Below are positions 1 through 9,148 of a stretch of DNA of 64,000 nucleotides, in pieces. Where the stretch lies: NCBI GenBank assembly GCA_050949415.1, contig JBMNFR010000011.1:62001-126000 (forward strand), read 5' to 3'. The notes below the pieces were generated by a model. It did not search any database, was not told where the DNA came from, and saw only the letters and a list, made by a program, of their open reading frames with translations. Each line of letters opens with the position of its first letter. The first letter of the stretch is position 1. The DNA comes from JAAZKI01 sp012799905 (GTDB taxonomy: Bacteria > Verrucomicrobiota > Lentisphaeria > Oligosphaerales > Oligosphaeraceae). The translations under genes and the position numbers were made by a program.

Positions 1-257
1 GGCGCGGGCGCGGCGGCTCGCGACTCTGATTCTTGAGATTTTCTGCCAAAAAGGCGCATGATATGTCTCCGGTTGGCTGAACACCGGGAGTTTGGGCGGC
101 AACGCGCGAAAGTTCGTCTTGAAGACTGTAAAGTAAGCGTCAGGCGAAAAAGCGCAAGTTGGCGCTGGGAAAGTTTTTCTCCCGGTTGGTTGTTCGGATT
201 GATGCTCGCTTTTGATTCAGGGTGGATGGGTATGCGGCGTCAGGGGGGCGCCAGGTG
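1..257. other. Intergenic, 3' flank of the V-ATPase operon
   Basis: I see no credible gene here. The open frames lack a ribosome binding site and recognisable protein features. The only structure I can support is the short hairpin with a T tract reported separately at 147-166. Confidence 0.5.
147..166 (-). terminator. Candidate Rho-independent terminator after V-ATPase subunit D
   Basis: On the minus strand a 5-bp stem AGCGC/GCGCT with a 6-nt loop (151-166) is followed directly by TTTTC. It lies about 90 bp past the stop codon of subunit D and would end the ATPase operon. The stem is short, so this is tentative. Confidence 0.35.
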
Positions 258-944
258 TCAGGACGAGGTGGCCGGCTGGCGGCGGGTGGGCGTCTCTGTC
301 GCCTCATCCAACGCCTCTTCGTCGGCCTGGGTGAGTTTTTTCTTGACCATTTTCATTGTAAAGAACGAATCGAGTTCCTTGCTTTCCAGGGCTTCGCCGA
401 TATATCGGAGGGTGTCTTTGTAGTTGGGGATGAAGATTTGCTCCAATGCATTGACTCGGCGCTGTGTTTTCTTCAGTTCGCGGGCAAGCAGCCAGACCGA
501 GGTCTCCAGTTCGGCCAGTCTGCCGGCGGTTTCCAGCAGGTCGAGGAAGTCGACCATGGTCTGGTCTACGAGTGAATCGGTGCTGGCAAAGCCGAATTGG
601 GATTGGAATTGGCCATGTTGTATGGTGATGGTAGGGATTCTGACTCCGGCGGTGATGCGCGTGCTGGTTTTGATTTGGTGGTTGTAATGGATGCCGCCGG
701 CGATATTGCGCAGGTGGTGATAGCCATTGTAAGCGAGGGCCTGGCGAAGGGTGGCGTAGGCTTTCTGGCGGCGAACCGCGAGTTCGGCCTGGACTAGCTT
801 GACCCGGTCAAGCAGGCGCATCAGCTCCATCACCAGAATTTCGCGTTTTTGCTCCAGGAGGGTGAAGCCTCCCGTAGCAATCTGCAAATTCCGCTTCAGG
901 ATCAGCTGGTTGCTTTTAGTTGGGGCGACGTTCAGTCGGCTCAT
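258..944 (-). CDS. atpD: V-type ATP synthase subunit D
   Basis: Central-stalk subunit of the V/A-type ATPase (228 aa), which couples rotation of the membrane ring to the A3B3 catalytic head. The N-terminal sequence (NVAPTKSNQLILKRNL) and the LLEQKREIL segment are typical of the family. Most of the protein is predicted long helix, as expected for the coiled-coil rotor shaft. The ATG overlaps the stop of subunit B (ATGA), so translation is probably coupled. It is the last gene of the ATPase operon, and the family and position agree with archaeal and bacterial A/V-ATPase operons that end A-B-D. Confidence 0.95.
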   Translation of the reverse strand: MSRLNVAPTKSNQLILKRNLQIATGGFTLLEQKREILVMELMRLLDRVKLVQAELAVRRQKAYATLRQALAYNGYHHLRNIAGGIHYNHQIKTSTRITAGVRIPTITIQHGQFQSQFGFASTDSLVDQTMVDFLDLLETAGRLAELETSVWLLARELKKTQRRVNALEQIFIPNYKDTLRYIGEALESKELDSFFTMKMVKKKLTQADEEALDEATETPTRRQPATSS

Positions 945-2344
945 CGCAGCGTCTCCACTTGGGGCGCCTGGTCATAGTACTGCTGCAATTCTTCCTCGCT
1001 GACCCGGAGAAGCTCTGCCCGCGGGAGAATTTTGAGCACGTCCCATCCCAGTTCAAGGGTCTGTTCGATGGTGCGGTTTTCGAATTCGCCCTGGCCGATG
1101 ACGCGGTTTTCGAATTCGTGTCCGAATTGGATATAGAGTTTATCGACCGGGCTGAGTTCTTCTTCGCCGATAACGGAGGCCAGGGAGCGGATGTCTTTGA
1201 CCTTGGAGTAGGCGGCGAAGAGTTGCGAGGCCACGCGGGGGTGGTCAGCGCGGGTGCGGTCTTTGCCGATGCCGTCCTTCATCAGGCGCGACAGGGAGGG
1301 CAGGCCAGCCACTGGTGGGTAGATGCCGCGCTGGAATATATCGCGTTCGAGCACGATTTGGCCTTCAGTGATATAGCCGGTCAAATCAGGGATTGGGTGC
1401 GAGATGTCATCGCTCGGCATGGTCAGAATCGGCATTTGGGTGATGCTGCCGGAGCCATCCCGCAGACGGCCGGCGCGTTCGTAGATGGAGGCCAGGTCGC
1501 TGTAGAGATAGCCGGGGTAGCCTTTACGGCTCGGGATTTCGCCGCGCGCCGTCGAAATCTCGCGCAGGGCTTCACAGTAGTTGGACATGTCGGTGATGAG
1601 CACCAACACGTGCATGCCTTCCGTGAAGGCCAAGTATTCGGCCAGGGTGAGGGCGGACCTGGGGGTGATCAGGCGCTCGACCGAGGGGTCATCTGCCAGG
1701 CTAAGGAACATGGCCACGTTGTTAAGCACGCCGCTGCTCTGGAATGAATCGATAAAGAAGTGGGCGACGTCATGCTTGACGCCCATGGCGGCAAAGACGA
1801 TGGCGAAGTCAACCTCTTCATTAAGGAGCCGGGCTTGGCGTGCGATTTGGGCGGCGATGCGGTTGTGGGGCAGGCCGTTGCCAGAGAAAATCGGCAGTTT
1901 TTGGCCGCGGACGAGGGTGTTCATCAGGTCGATGGCGGAGATGCCGGTCTGGATGAAGTCACGCGGATATTCGCGGGCATAGGGGTTGACGGGCAGGCCG
2001 TTGACATCGAGATAGTCGGCGTTGAGGGGCATGGGCAGGCCATCTTTAGGGCGGCCCAAGCCGTCAAAGACTCGGCCCAGCATCTCCCGGCTGACCGGGA
2101 TGCGGAGGGATTCGCCCAGAAATCGGGCCCGAGTGCCGGCCGGCGACAGGGCGTCAGTGCCACCAAAGACCTGGACGACGGCGCTGGTTGCGGTCACGTC
2201 CAGAACCTGTCCCATGCGCTCCTCGCCGTTCGGCGCGGTGATGACGACCAGTTCGTCATAAGCGACGTTGCGGATATTATCGACGAACACCAGCGGCCCG
2301 TCAATGTTTTTCACGCCGCTGTATTCGAGTCCAGGCATTTTCAT
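941..2344 (-). CDS. atpB: V-type ATP synthase subunit B
   Basis: Non-catalytic nucleotide-binding subunit of the V/A-type ATPase head (467 aa, normal length). The N-terminal beta barrel is followed by the P-loop-like fold. Visible family signatures include FSGNGLPHNRIAAQIARQA, where the Walker A lysine is naturally absent, and the ITDMSNYCEALREIS and GRxGSITQMPILTMP blocks. The start ATG overlaps the stop of subunit A by 4 nt, and its own stop overlaps subunit D. This tight coupling suits 3:3:1 complex assembly. Confidence 0.97.
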   Translation of the reverse strand: MKMPGLEYSGVKNIDGPLVFVDNIRNVAYDELVVITAPNGEERMGQVLDVTATSAVVQVFGGTDALSPAGTRARFLGESLRIPVSREMLGRVFDGLGRPKDGLPMPLNADYLDVNGLPVNPYAREYPRDFIQTGISAIDLMNTLVRGQKLPIFSGNGLPHNRIAAQIARQARLLNEEVDFAIVFAAMGVKHDVAHFFIDSFQSSGVLNNVAMFLSLADDPSVERLITPRSALTLAEYLAFTEGMHVLVLITDMSNYCEALREISTARGEIPSRKGYPGYLYSDLASIYERAGRLRDGSGSITQMPILTMPSDDISHPIPDLTGYITEGQIVLERDIFQRGIYPPVAGLPSLSRLMKDGIGKDRTRADHPRVASQLFAAYSKVKDIRSLASVIGEEELSPVDKLYIQFGHEFENRVIGQGEFENRTIEQTLELGWDVLKILPRAELLRVSEEELQQYYDQAPQVETLR

Positions 2345-4122
2345 TCGACGAATTTCCTTTCGAGAGCGTCGAGGCCATTGCTAAGGAGCTGCTCAAGGGC
2401 GGCCATGGCCTGGGTATCGCCATTGGGGATTTCGCTTTTCATACGGAGGAATCGGTCAAGACCAGGGAGTTTCTGGATGTCGGCGAGGGCGCCGCCCCGG
2501 CGGATGATGTCCCGGGTGCGCAGGGTGAATTTCACCAGCATCGCCATCATCCAGGATTGCTTGCCGGGCGAGCAGTACATGTCGACCTCGTCAAAGGAAT
2601 TTTGCTGGAGGAAGGCATTTTTGATGATGTCTGCGATGAGCAGAGTCAGGCGCTGGCCTTCGGGGAGTGCATCCGGTCCGACGAGTTTTGCGATCTGTTG
2701 CAGGGCTGTTTCCTCCTGCAAGATTTCCATGATGACTTGTCGGTTGGTGGCCCAGTCCAGGTCTTGATTTTTCCACCAGTCGGTGATATCGACTAAGTAT
2801 TCGCTATAGCTGTTTTTCCAGCTGATAGCCGGGTAATGGCGGGCGTTGGCCAGGTCTCTATCCAGGGCCCAGAAGCAGCGGATAAAGCGGCTGGTGTGCT
2901 GGGTGACCGGTTCGGAGAAGTCGCCGCCCGGGGGGGAGACGGCGCCGATGACTGAGACCGAGCCTTCTTTGCCTTCCATGGTTTCGACTTTGCCGGCGCG
3001 TTCATAGAAGCCGGCGAGGCGTGCTGGCAGGTAGGCCGGGAAGCCCTCGTCAGCCGGCATTTCCTCAAGTCGTCCTGACAGCTCACGCAGAGCCTCTGCC
3101 CAGCGCGAAGTCGAGTCAGCCATGACTGCGACGTCGTAGCCCATATCGCGGTAGTATTCAGCCAGGGTGATGCCGGTGTAGATGCTGACTTCGCGGGCTG
3201 CGACTGGCATATTAGAGGTATTGGCGATGAGGATAGTGCGTTCCATCAGCGACCGACCGCTGCGCGGGTCGACCAGTTCCGGGAATTCACGGAGGACTTC
3301 GGTCATTTCATTGCCGCGTTCGCCGCAGCCGATATAGACGATGATATGGGCGTCACACCATTTGGCGAGTGCCTGCTGGGTCATGGTTTTGCCGGTGCCG
3401 AAGCCGCCCGGGATGGCAGCGGCGCCGCCTTTCGCGATTGGGAAGAAAGCGTCGATGACGCGGAGGCCGGTCAGAAGCGGCTGTCGCAGGGAAAGGCGTT
3501 GCCGGACTGGTCGCGGCAGTCGAACCGGCCAGTGCTGGAACATGGTGAGCGGTCGTTCGCCGCCCTTGTCAAGTTTGACGATGGCAAGGTGGTGCTCGCC
3601 GGTGTAATCGCCTTCAGGGACGACGGAGACGATGGTTCCGCTCACATCCGGCGGGGTCAGAAGGCGATGGTTGATGCTGAGCGTTTCCTGGACTTCGCCG
3701 AAGGGCGTACCGGTTGTGACCCGGTCGCCGGGCTTGCACAGCGGCTGGAAATGCCAGGTTCGGGCAGGGTCAAGCGGATCGGCTTTTTCGCCCCGGTTGA
3801 TCATGGCGCCGCTGATGGCTGCGATGCGGTCCAGGGGCCTTTGGATGCCGTCGTAGATGGTTCCCAGCAGGCCTGGGCCGAGGCGTACGGAGAGCGGCCG
3901 CGCTGTGCAGATGACCTCTTCGCCGGGGCTGAGGCCGCTGGTGTTTTCGTAGACCTGGATGGTGGCCGCGCCGCGGTGCACTTTGATAACTTCGCCAATC
4001 AGGCGCATGGCGCCGACTTCGACGACTTCCAGCATGCCGGCGTGCTCCATGTGGCGGGCTTCCACGATGGGGCCGTTCACCCGGATGATTTCGCCGATGT
4101 GTTCTCGATGGTCACTAGACAT
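2341..4122 (-). CDS. atpA: V-type ATP synthase catalytic subunit A
   Basis: Catalytic subunit (593 aa) of the V/A-type ATPase. It carries a Walker A loop in IPGGFGTGKTMTQQALAKW, the GERGNEMTEVL block that includes the catalytic Glu, and the MADSTSRWAEALRE segment. The family's extra non-homologous insertion is present ahead of the P-loop (around residues 110-190, including the GxVxxVxPxGDYT-type segment). The P-loop has GGFGTGKT, where many V-ATPases have GPFGAGKT; I have seen such forms described for bacterial enzymes. It is followed by subunit B with a 4-nt overlap. Confidence 0.97.
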   Translation of the reverse strand: MSSDHREHIGEIIRVNGPIVEARHMEHAGMLEVVEVGAMRLIGEVIKVHRGAATIQVYENTSGLSPGEEVICTARPLSVRLGPGLLGTIYDGIQRPLDRIAAISGAMINRGEKADPLDPARTWHFQPLCKPGDRVTTGTPFGEVQETLSINHRLLTPPDVSGTIVSVVPEGDYTGEHHLAIVKLDKGGERPLTMFQHWPVRLPRPVRQRLSLRQPLLTGLRVIDAFFPIAKGGAAAIPGGFGTGKTMTQQALAKWCDAHIIVYIGCGERGNEMTEVLREFPELVDPRSGRSLMERTILIANTSNMPVAAREVSIYTGITLAEYYRDMGYDVAVMADSTSRWAEALRELSGRLEEMPADEGFPAYLPARLAGFYERAGKVETMEGKEGSVSVIGAVSPPGGDFSEPVTQHTSRFIRCFWALDRDLANARHYPAISWKNSYSEYLVDITDWWKNQDLDWATNRQVIMEILQEETALQQIAKLVGPDALPEGQRLTLLIADIIKNAFLQQNSFDEVDMYCSPGKQSWMMAMLVKFTLRTRDIIRRGGALADIQKLPGLDRFLRMKSEIPNGDTQAMAALEQLLSNGLDALERKFVE

Positions 4123-4196
4123 GGTCTGTTGATGTCTCTGGGTTTAAAGGAGGAGAGCGCTAGCTTGCCGCTCATTGACGAGCAGTCGCCGCGAGT

Positions 4197-4811
4197 TCAG
4201 GTTGGCTCGGCGGCGAGGTCGCGCAGTTCTGTTTTCATCCAGCGCAGGCGGCTGGCGTAGGTATTGTCAAAGCGTCGTGCCTGGTCTGTTGTCGTGCATT
4301 GCAGGCCGCCGCGGATGTCCGGGTTGACCTGGACAGTGAAATCGATGGCGGTCTTCTCTCCGAACAGCTCGGTGGCGAGGGTTTGGAGCCAGGCCGGGGT
4401 GACGATCGCCGCGTCGGTCGAGGCGATTTCGACCAGGCAGGACGCTGGCCCCAGCGCTTGCAGGGCCTCAATGGCCAGGTTGCGCAGGGATTGGGCGCGT
4501 TCCTCGCCCTCGGCTTGGGAGGCCTGTTCAAGGGCTTGGTCGAGGAGTTCGTCAAGGCATTTCTCCCGTGCCAGGAGCCAGTGCCGACGCGCTTCCTGCT
4601 CGACTTCCACGAGGATGGCTCTTGCCTGGGCTTCGGCCTGGACTTCGGCTTCGCGGAGGCGTTCTTCGCGTTTGCTGGCAGCGAGGGTCTGCGCTTTCTT
4701 GCGCATTTTCTCTGCGTCGTTCTGGGCGCGGGCGATGGTGCGTTCGGCCTTGGTTCTGGCATCTGCCAGGATTTCCGTTTCCAGTTTATTGACTTGTGGA
4801 TCGGCAGTCAT
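4197..4811 (-). CDS. atpE: V-type ATP synthase subunit E
   Basis: Peripheral-stalk subunit E (204 aa). The N-terminal half (roughly residues 5-90) is a charged Ala/Glu/Lys/Arg-rich helix that would pair with the small coiled-coil subunit encoded at 8760-9077. The C-terminal half is a globular domain that binds the A/B head. The ending DIRGGLQCTTTDQARRFDNTYASRL resembles the family's conserved I-x-GG block and the short segment D-N-(T/S)-(Y/F)-x-x-R-L that follows it. Position between F and A in the operon supports the call. Confidence 0.88.
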   Translation of the reverse strand: MTADPQVNKLETEILADARTKAERTIARAQNDAEKMRKKAQTLAASKREERLREAEVQAEAQARAILVEVEQEARRHWLLAREKCLDELLDQALEQASQAEGEERAQSLRNLAIEALQALGPASCLVEIASTDAAIVTPAWLQTLATELFGEKTAIDFTVQVNPDIRGGLQCTTTDQARRFDNTYASRLRWMKTELRDLAAEPT

Positions 4812-4901
4812 GGTTGCTTTCTGGTCTCTGTCGCGGTTGGGGCGGTTCAGCGGGCGTCGTAGTTGATGGCGGGAAGAGGCGCGGTGTTGACCGCAGTTGG
4901 G

Positions 4902-5219
4902 TTATTCATCGCGAACGATGCGGATGCCGACCGCCTCGTCAATCAGTTCTTGCAGGCTGCGGCGTTTGCCGCGCGGCCCCCAGATATCCTGGACGACGGC
5001 CAGGTACGGCGGCGCCGCTGCCAGGCGGTGCGCCGTCACTTCTTCTTCCAGCATGTCGGCGACGGCTTCTGTCAGCAGGAGGACGCCGGGCTTGCGGTCT
5101 GCCACGGCTTTGGTGAATGCCTCACGGGCTTCCTCCTCGGTGTCGACCGCGTCGCCGGTGACGCCGGCAAAACGGTAGCCGAGGACGGTGTCCTGGTCTC
5201 CAATGATATGATAGGCCAT
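4902..5219 (-). CDS. atpF: V-type ATP synthase subunit F
   Basis: Small central-stalk subunit (105 aa, normal length). The start MAYHIIGDQDTVLGYRFAGV is the hallmark of subunit F (GDxDTVxGFxLAGV in relatives). The region from about residue 27 (EEAREAF) to the VLLLTEAVADML strand-helix completes the Rossmann-like fold. An AAAAGGAC ribosome binding site lies 6 nt upstream of the ATG. It sits between the K and E genes. Confidence 0.93.
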   Translation of the reverse strand: MAYHIIGDQDTVLGYRFAGVTGDAVDTEEEAREAFTKAVADRKPGVLLLTEAVADMLEEEVTAHRLAAAPPYLAVVQDIWGPRGKRRSLQELIDEAVGIRIVRDE

Positions 5220-5243
5220 GTCGGCGTCCTTTTCCCGGTCGAT

Positions 5244-5597
5244 TTATTTGAAGACGAGGAACAGGCTGATCAGGAAGCCGAACAGGGCGATACCTTCAGC
5301 GAGTCCGACAAACGCAATGGCTCGGCCGAGCAGTTCAGGCTTTTCAGCCGCAGCGCCCATGGCAGCCGCACCGACTTTGCCGACAGCATAGGCGGCAGAG
5401 AGGCTGCCGATGCCCATGATGGCGGCGATGGCGTAGTACAGCCCGACAGGCTGCTGGACTGCCTGGGTGGCGGCTTCAGCGGCGGCTTCGGCGGTAGCGG
5501 CGTCGCCGCTGGCCATTGCTGCTGCTGCGACGGCCATAGCAGCGCCGAAGATGATGGTGGCGTGTTTGGTCAGGCGGGGAAAGGACGGGCTGGTCAT
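5244..5597 (-). CDS. atpK: V-type ATP synthase subunit K (c-ring proteolipid)
   Basis: Membrane rotor-ring subunit (117 aa) with one two-helix hairpin. The ion-binding carboxylate is the Glu in AFVGLAEGIALFGFLIS near residue 100. An unusually long Ala-rich N-terminal stretch (about residues 15-50) precedes the hairpin and looks like a signal peptide plus linker. The residues next to the Glu lack the Thr-Tyr pair that helps bind sodium in the Enterococcus ring, so I infer proton coupling; this is not proven. The RBS AGGAG lies 8 nt upstream of the ATG. Confidence 0.92.
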   Translation of the reverse strand: MTSPSFPRLTKHATIIFGAAMAVAAAAMASGDAATAEAAAEAATQAVQQPVGLYYAIAAIMGIGSLSAAYAVGKVGAAAMGAAAEKPELLGRAIAFVGLAEGIALFGFLISLFLVFK

Positions 5598-5707
5598 GTT
5601 TTAGACTCCTGGGGGATTGAGGCGGGATGGTGATTCGGGTTTGCTCCGATTGGTGTTGTTGCCGGGGTGGGGGGAAGGCCGGATGGCGATCCCGCTGCCG
5701 ACGGAAA

Positions 5708-7732
5708 TTATGCCGGGGACTCCGGGTCGGTTGACGGCTTGTCGTTTTTTTCGTCTATTTGGAAAGGCTTGTAGGCGACGCCGTCGCCAGAGAAATATTT
5801 GCTGAACAGCTCGTAGTATTCGAGCCTGATGCCTTGAATCATGGCGACCATGCCTTCAAAGGCGATGACGACGATGTTGCCGAAGATGATGATGATAATG
5901 CTGAGCGCGCCGCCAAGGGCGCCTTCAATGCGCATGTTCTTGAGCACGCCGACAATGGAGTAGATGGCAAAGCAGAGGGCGGCGTGGCTGATGGCGAAAG
6001 CGCCGACACGGACGAATGAAACCGTGCCGCTGATGTAGCCGGTGAGAGTTTCCATCAGTTCAATGCAGGCCTCAATGATTATGTTGAGAATGCCTCCTTC
6101 ATCTTCTTCACTTCCTGGGCGGCGTTTTTGGCGACGGCGCATGATGAGCTGGATGGGCCCTTTGAGGAGGAGCAGGACGAGCGGCAGAATCACAAGGGCG
6201 ATGGCCCAGGACGGCAGTTTGCCGGTGACCAGCAGGGTTATGCCGGCCCCCAGGGCGAACCAGTAGAAAAGCAGCCCCAGTATCCCAAAGCGGTCAAAGA
6301 CGCCGTCAAAGTAGCGCCGGGCGAGAAAGCGATTGATTATGTTGATGATGATGGCGACGCTGGTGAAGACGATGCCGACGCCGACAGCGGTGGCCAGCAG
6401 CTGCGTGATGTCGTTGGTGTTGAGCGGACTCAGCCAGAGGGCCGGCAGGATGTCGTGGTTTTCATAGCCAAAGAAACTGCCGTAGGCGACGCCAAAGAGC
6501 GCGGCCGACAGCCCGCAGCCAATCAGCAGGCCGCCGGCATCACGCATAAAGGCCGGTATTTGCCGTTTGGTGCGGCGCATCCAGAACCCGATGGCGGCGA
6601 GAACCGCGCCTTGGCCGATGTCGCCGAACATAAATCCGAACAGAATAACAAAGGAAATAGCGACAAAGATGGTCGGATCAACTTCGTTGTACTGGGGCAG
6701 GCCAAAGTTGGCGACCAGCATCTGGAAGGGACGCAGCCACGACCCGCCGGAGAATTTCACCGGGACGTCCTCCAGGCCGGCTTTGACCAGGATATCATCT
6801 TCGGCGTCAATGACTTCGACCACGCCGGCGCCGTCGGTGTTCTCGGCAACCAGTTTGCGGACAGCTTCCACTTCCGAATGCGGCGTCCAGCCTGAAATGC
6901 AGTAGAGTTGGGCGATGCGGCCGAAATGCTGTTGAGCCCGGCGCACGGCCAGCAGGCCGCGGAGTCGGCTGCGGATGGCCAGCAGGATGCCGCCGTACTC
7001 CTCGCTGAGCCGGATGACTTTGCGGCGGCATTCCTCGATGTTCCGGCGCAGCGTCTCCAGTTCGTCTTTCATCTGCTCATGGGCGGCTGCGGCTGTATCT
7101 TCCTTGGTTTCAGGCGGTTCCACTGGCGTGAAACCGAATTTGCTCAGTTCGTCCTCTACTGCCCAGCGGTTTTTGCGTGACGCGATGACGAGGACGTTGC
7201 CTTCCTGGCCGTCGGCCTGGACTAGTATGGCCCGATCGCCCATGACCGTCGCTGCCCGTGGCAGCACTGATGGCGCGAGCCGACCGGTGACCAGGTAGAA
7301 ATGGGAGAGGTTGCGCAGTGCCTCCAGCTTGACCTGCTGGAGCGGGTAGGTGGCCAGGATAGCGCTTTCCTGGGTCAGGCTGCCAGAGTCGCGGAGAAGC
7401 TGACGGATGGTGTTGTCCTGCTCTTGGTAGCGGGTGAAAATTTTAGTTAGGATGGCGCTGACGTCATCCTGGTTCAGTTCGCCGAGGGTCGGCGGTTCAG
7501 CTTCTGAGTCGACGCCCAGCGCCTCAATCAGCCGGTCGCAGCGGTTGATCAAGTTTTCGAGCGTGCGCTCGTCTCTTTCCTGGTCGACTTCTTTAAGGAG
7601 CCGATCCTGGGATTGGCTGACTGCGTCGATCAAGTGCACCAAGCCGCATTGCCCCAGTCGCCGCGTGAGTTCGGTGACGTGCTTGGCCAGAACCAAGATG
7701 TTGACTTTGCACATTTTGACGGGACGGAACAT
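5708..7732 (-). CDS. atpI: V-type ATP synthase subunit I (a-subunit)
   Basis: Large membrane stator subunit (674 aa). The soluble N-terminal half (1-340) has the family start VKMCKVNILVLAKHV-like segment and coiled-coil stretches (residues 45-110 and 215-265). The C-terminal half has about seven to eight membrane helices, with the conserved FGFMFGDIGQGAVLAAIG block near 375 and SFVRVGAFAISHAALCF near 575. The Arg in SFVRVGAF is the likely essential arginine facing the c-ring. The gene lies 2 nt after the stop of subunit C. Confidence 0.95.
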   Translation of the reverse strand: MFRPVKMCKVNILVLAKHVTELTRRLGQCGLVHLIDAVSQSQDRLLKEVDQERDERTLENLINRCDRLIEALGVDSEAEPPTLGELNQDDVSAILTKIFTRYQEQDNTIRQLLRDSGSLTQESAILATYPLQQVKLEALRNLSHFYLVTGRLAPSVLPRAATVMGDRAILVQADGQEGNVLVIASRKNRWAVEDELSKFGFTPVEPPETKEDTAAAAHEQMKDELETLRRNIEECRRKVIRLSEEYGGILLAIRSRLRGLLAVRRAQQHFGRIAQLYCISGWTPHSEVEAVRKLVAENTDGAGVVEVIDAEDDILVKAGLEDVPVKFSGGSWLRPFQMLVANFGLPQYNEVDPTIFVAISFVILFGFMFGDIGQGAVLAAIGFWMRRTKRQIPAFMRDAGGLLIGCGLSAALFGVAYGSFFGYENHDILPALWLSPLNTNDITQLLATAVGVGIVFTSVAIIINIINRFLARRYFDGVFDRFGILGLLFYWFALGAGITLLVTGKLPSWAIALVILPLVLLLLKGPIQLIMRRRQKRRPGSEEDEGGILNIIIEACIELMETLTGYISGTVSFVRVGAFAISHAALCFAIYSIVGVLKNMRIEGALGGALSIIIIIFGNIVVIAFEGMVAMIQGIRLEYYELFSKYFSGDGVAYKPFQIDEKNDKPSTDPESPA

Positions 7733-7734
7733 GG

Positions 7735-8763
7735 TCAGGCTCCAATCATCATGTCGCGCATGTCGCGGGACGGGATGCCGAAGTGGACGCCCTCGAAAAC
7801 CCGGCTCAAATTGAGGGTTTCCGAACGCAGCAGAAAAGGATAGGCGGCGATGGACAGCGCCGGCCGGTCGAAATTACGGAACAGCATCAAGGCGTCCTGG
7901 AACATGGCGTTCCAGAGCGTATTTTCGCTCAAATATAAGTCTGCCGTGACAAAGGGCTCCAGCAGGGCTTGGAAACGGCGCGGGAGATGCTTGACGACCT
8001 CGGGATGAGACGGGCAGGTGACGAGCTCGTCAAGAAACGCCACTGGGAGGGCGTCACCGTCCTGAATCCACAGGGTGCTCATGCGCTCCGGCGGCAGATG
8101 GTAAGTTCTGACGTTGCGCAGCAACATGCAGAGGTTGACAATATCAATTTCGCGGCGGACGAGTCGGCACAGCTCATCGCGGACGTCGAGGGTGGCGGCT
8201 CGGGCGCGGGCCACGAGGTTGGCATAGAAAAGTTGGTCGACGGCGCATTCAGCGGCCATGATGTCAAGGCTGTCGTTCAACTCCCGGGTGATGGCGGCGA
8301 GTGGTTCGGCGTCTTCCTCATTGACCAGGGGCAGGTGTTTGAGAAAGGCGTCGACATCCTTTGTCTTCAGCAGTTCAGACGTCGAGAACTCCGGCAGCCA
8401 CGGCAGTTCGACCAGCAGCGCCGTGATATCAGCCTCAAGTTCCGGAAGAAAGCGATAATTGAGGATAGTTTTAAGGTTTTCGTAATAGACCCGGGCGATG
8501 AGGGCGTCATAGAACGCTGCCATGCGGTGACCGAGTTGGTTGCGGATGCTGTTGAGGGTAGCCATCTCGCGTTCGATCAGTTCCTTGTGGAAACTATCAC
8601 GACGCGTGTTGGTAAATCCCAGGGCTGCCAGCTCACGCTGCAAGTTTTCGACGGTGGTGCTTTTGAACAGGCGTTCCAGAGTATTGCCGCGGATGGCGTT
8701 TGCCCACATGCCGTGCAGCTTGGTGAAAATGAAGTCATGGCTGACATTGATGAGCGGCTTCAC
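7735..8763 (-). CDS. atpC: V-type ATP synthase subunit C
   Basis: Subunit C/AC39 type (342 aa), the socket that joins the central stalk to the c-ring. It is mainly helical, with repeated helical pairs as in the vATP-synt_AC39 family. The start codon is GTG and overlaps the TGA of the upstream coiled-coil gene (GTGA). Low sequence conservation is normal for this subunit. Length, position between the small coiled-coil gene and subunit I, and the segment INLCMLLRNVRTYHL-like (family: xxNLxxLLRxKxxG) support the call. Confidence 0.82.
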   Translation of the reverse strand: MKPLINVSHDFIFTKLHGMWANAIRGNTLERLFKSTTVENLQRELAALGFTNTRRDSFHKELIEREMATLNSIRNQLGHRMAAFYDALIARVYYENLKTILNYRFLPELEADITALLVELPWLPEFSTSELLKTKDVDAFLKHLPLVNEEDAEPLAAITRELNDSLDIMAAECAVDQLFYANLVARARAATLDVRDELCRLVRREIDIVNLCMLLRNVRTYHLPPERMSTLWIQDGDALPVAFLDELVTCPSHPEVVKHLPRRFQALLEPFVTADLYLSENTLWNAMFQDALMLFRNFDRPALSIAAYPFLLRSETLNLSRVFEGVHFGIPSRDMRDMMIGA

Positions 8764-9077
8764 GAGTTCACTCCGAGCAGGGCTTGGCGGACGGCGGGCA
8801 GGCGCTTGGCGATAGCCTCCTGAAATTCCTGGAGGCGGCCCTGCATTTCTTCGTCAGCAGCTGCCAGCCGGGCTTTCTTGTCATTCATCGCCTGCTCTAG
8901 GCGCTGCTGGAGAAAGTCTTCGACAACGGCGGCGAGTTCGCTTTGAGCCTTGGTCGTCAGGTCATTGGCATCGCGGCGGCCGTCCTCAAGGATACGTTCA
9001 GCCTGCTGGGTCGCTTCGCGCGTCAGTTGATCAGCCTGCGCTTCGACCGCCAGCATCCTTTTCAGAATGTCATCCAT
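8760..9077 (-). CDS. V-type ATP synthase coiled-coil stalk subunit (G/H type)
   Basis: A 105-aa, almost entirely helical protein rich in Ala, Glu, Gln, Arg and Lys (heptad-like from about residue 5 to 90). It matches the small peripheral-stalk partner of subunit E (G in eukaryotes, H or GrpE-like AhaH in archaea). The sequence is too simple for a family call on its own. The call rests on being the first ATPase gene, overlapped by subunit C by 4 nt. Confidence 0.75.
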   Translation of the reverse strand: MDDILKRMLAVEAQADQLTREATQQAERILEDGRRDANDLTTKAQSELAAVVEDFLQQRLEQAMNDKKARLAAADEEMQGRLQEFQEAIAKRLPAVRQALLGVNS

Positions 9078-9148
9078 AGTACAGTGTGTGTCCTCTTTGG
9101 GCCGTCATCCCTCCGAAAAGGCGGTTGCGGCCTGGACTGGAAGGTGGG

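Noticed and set aside
1760..2767. Long plus-strand open frame across the V-ATPase A and B genes
   Set aside because: It is antisense to two well-supported genes with canonical motifs.
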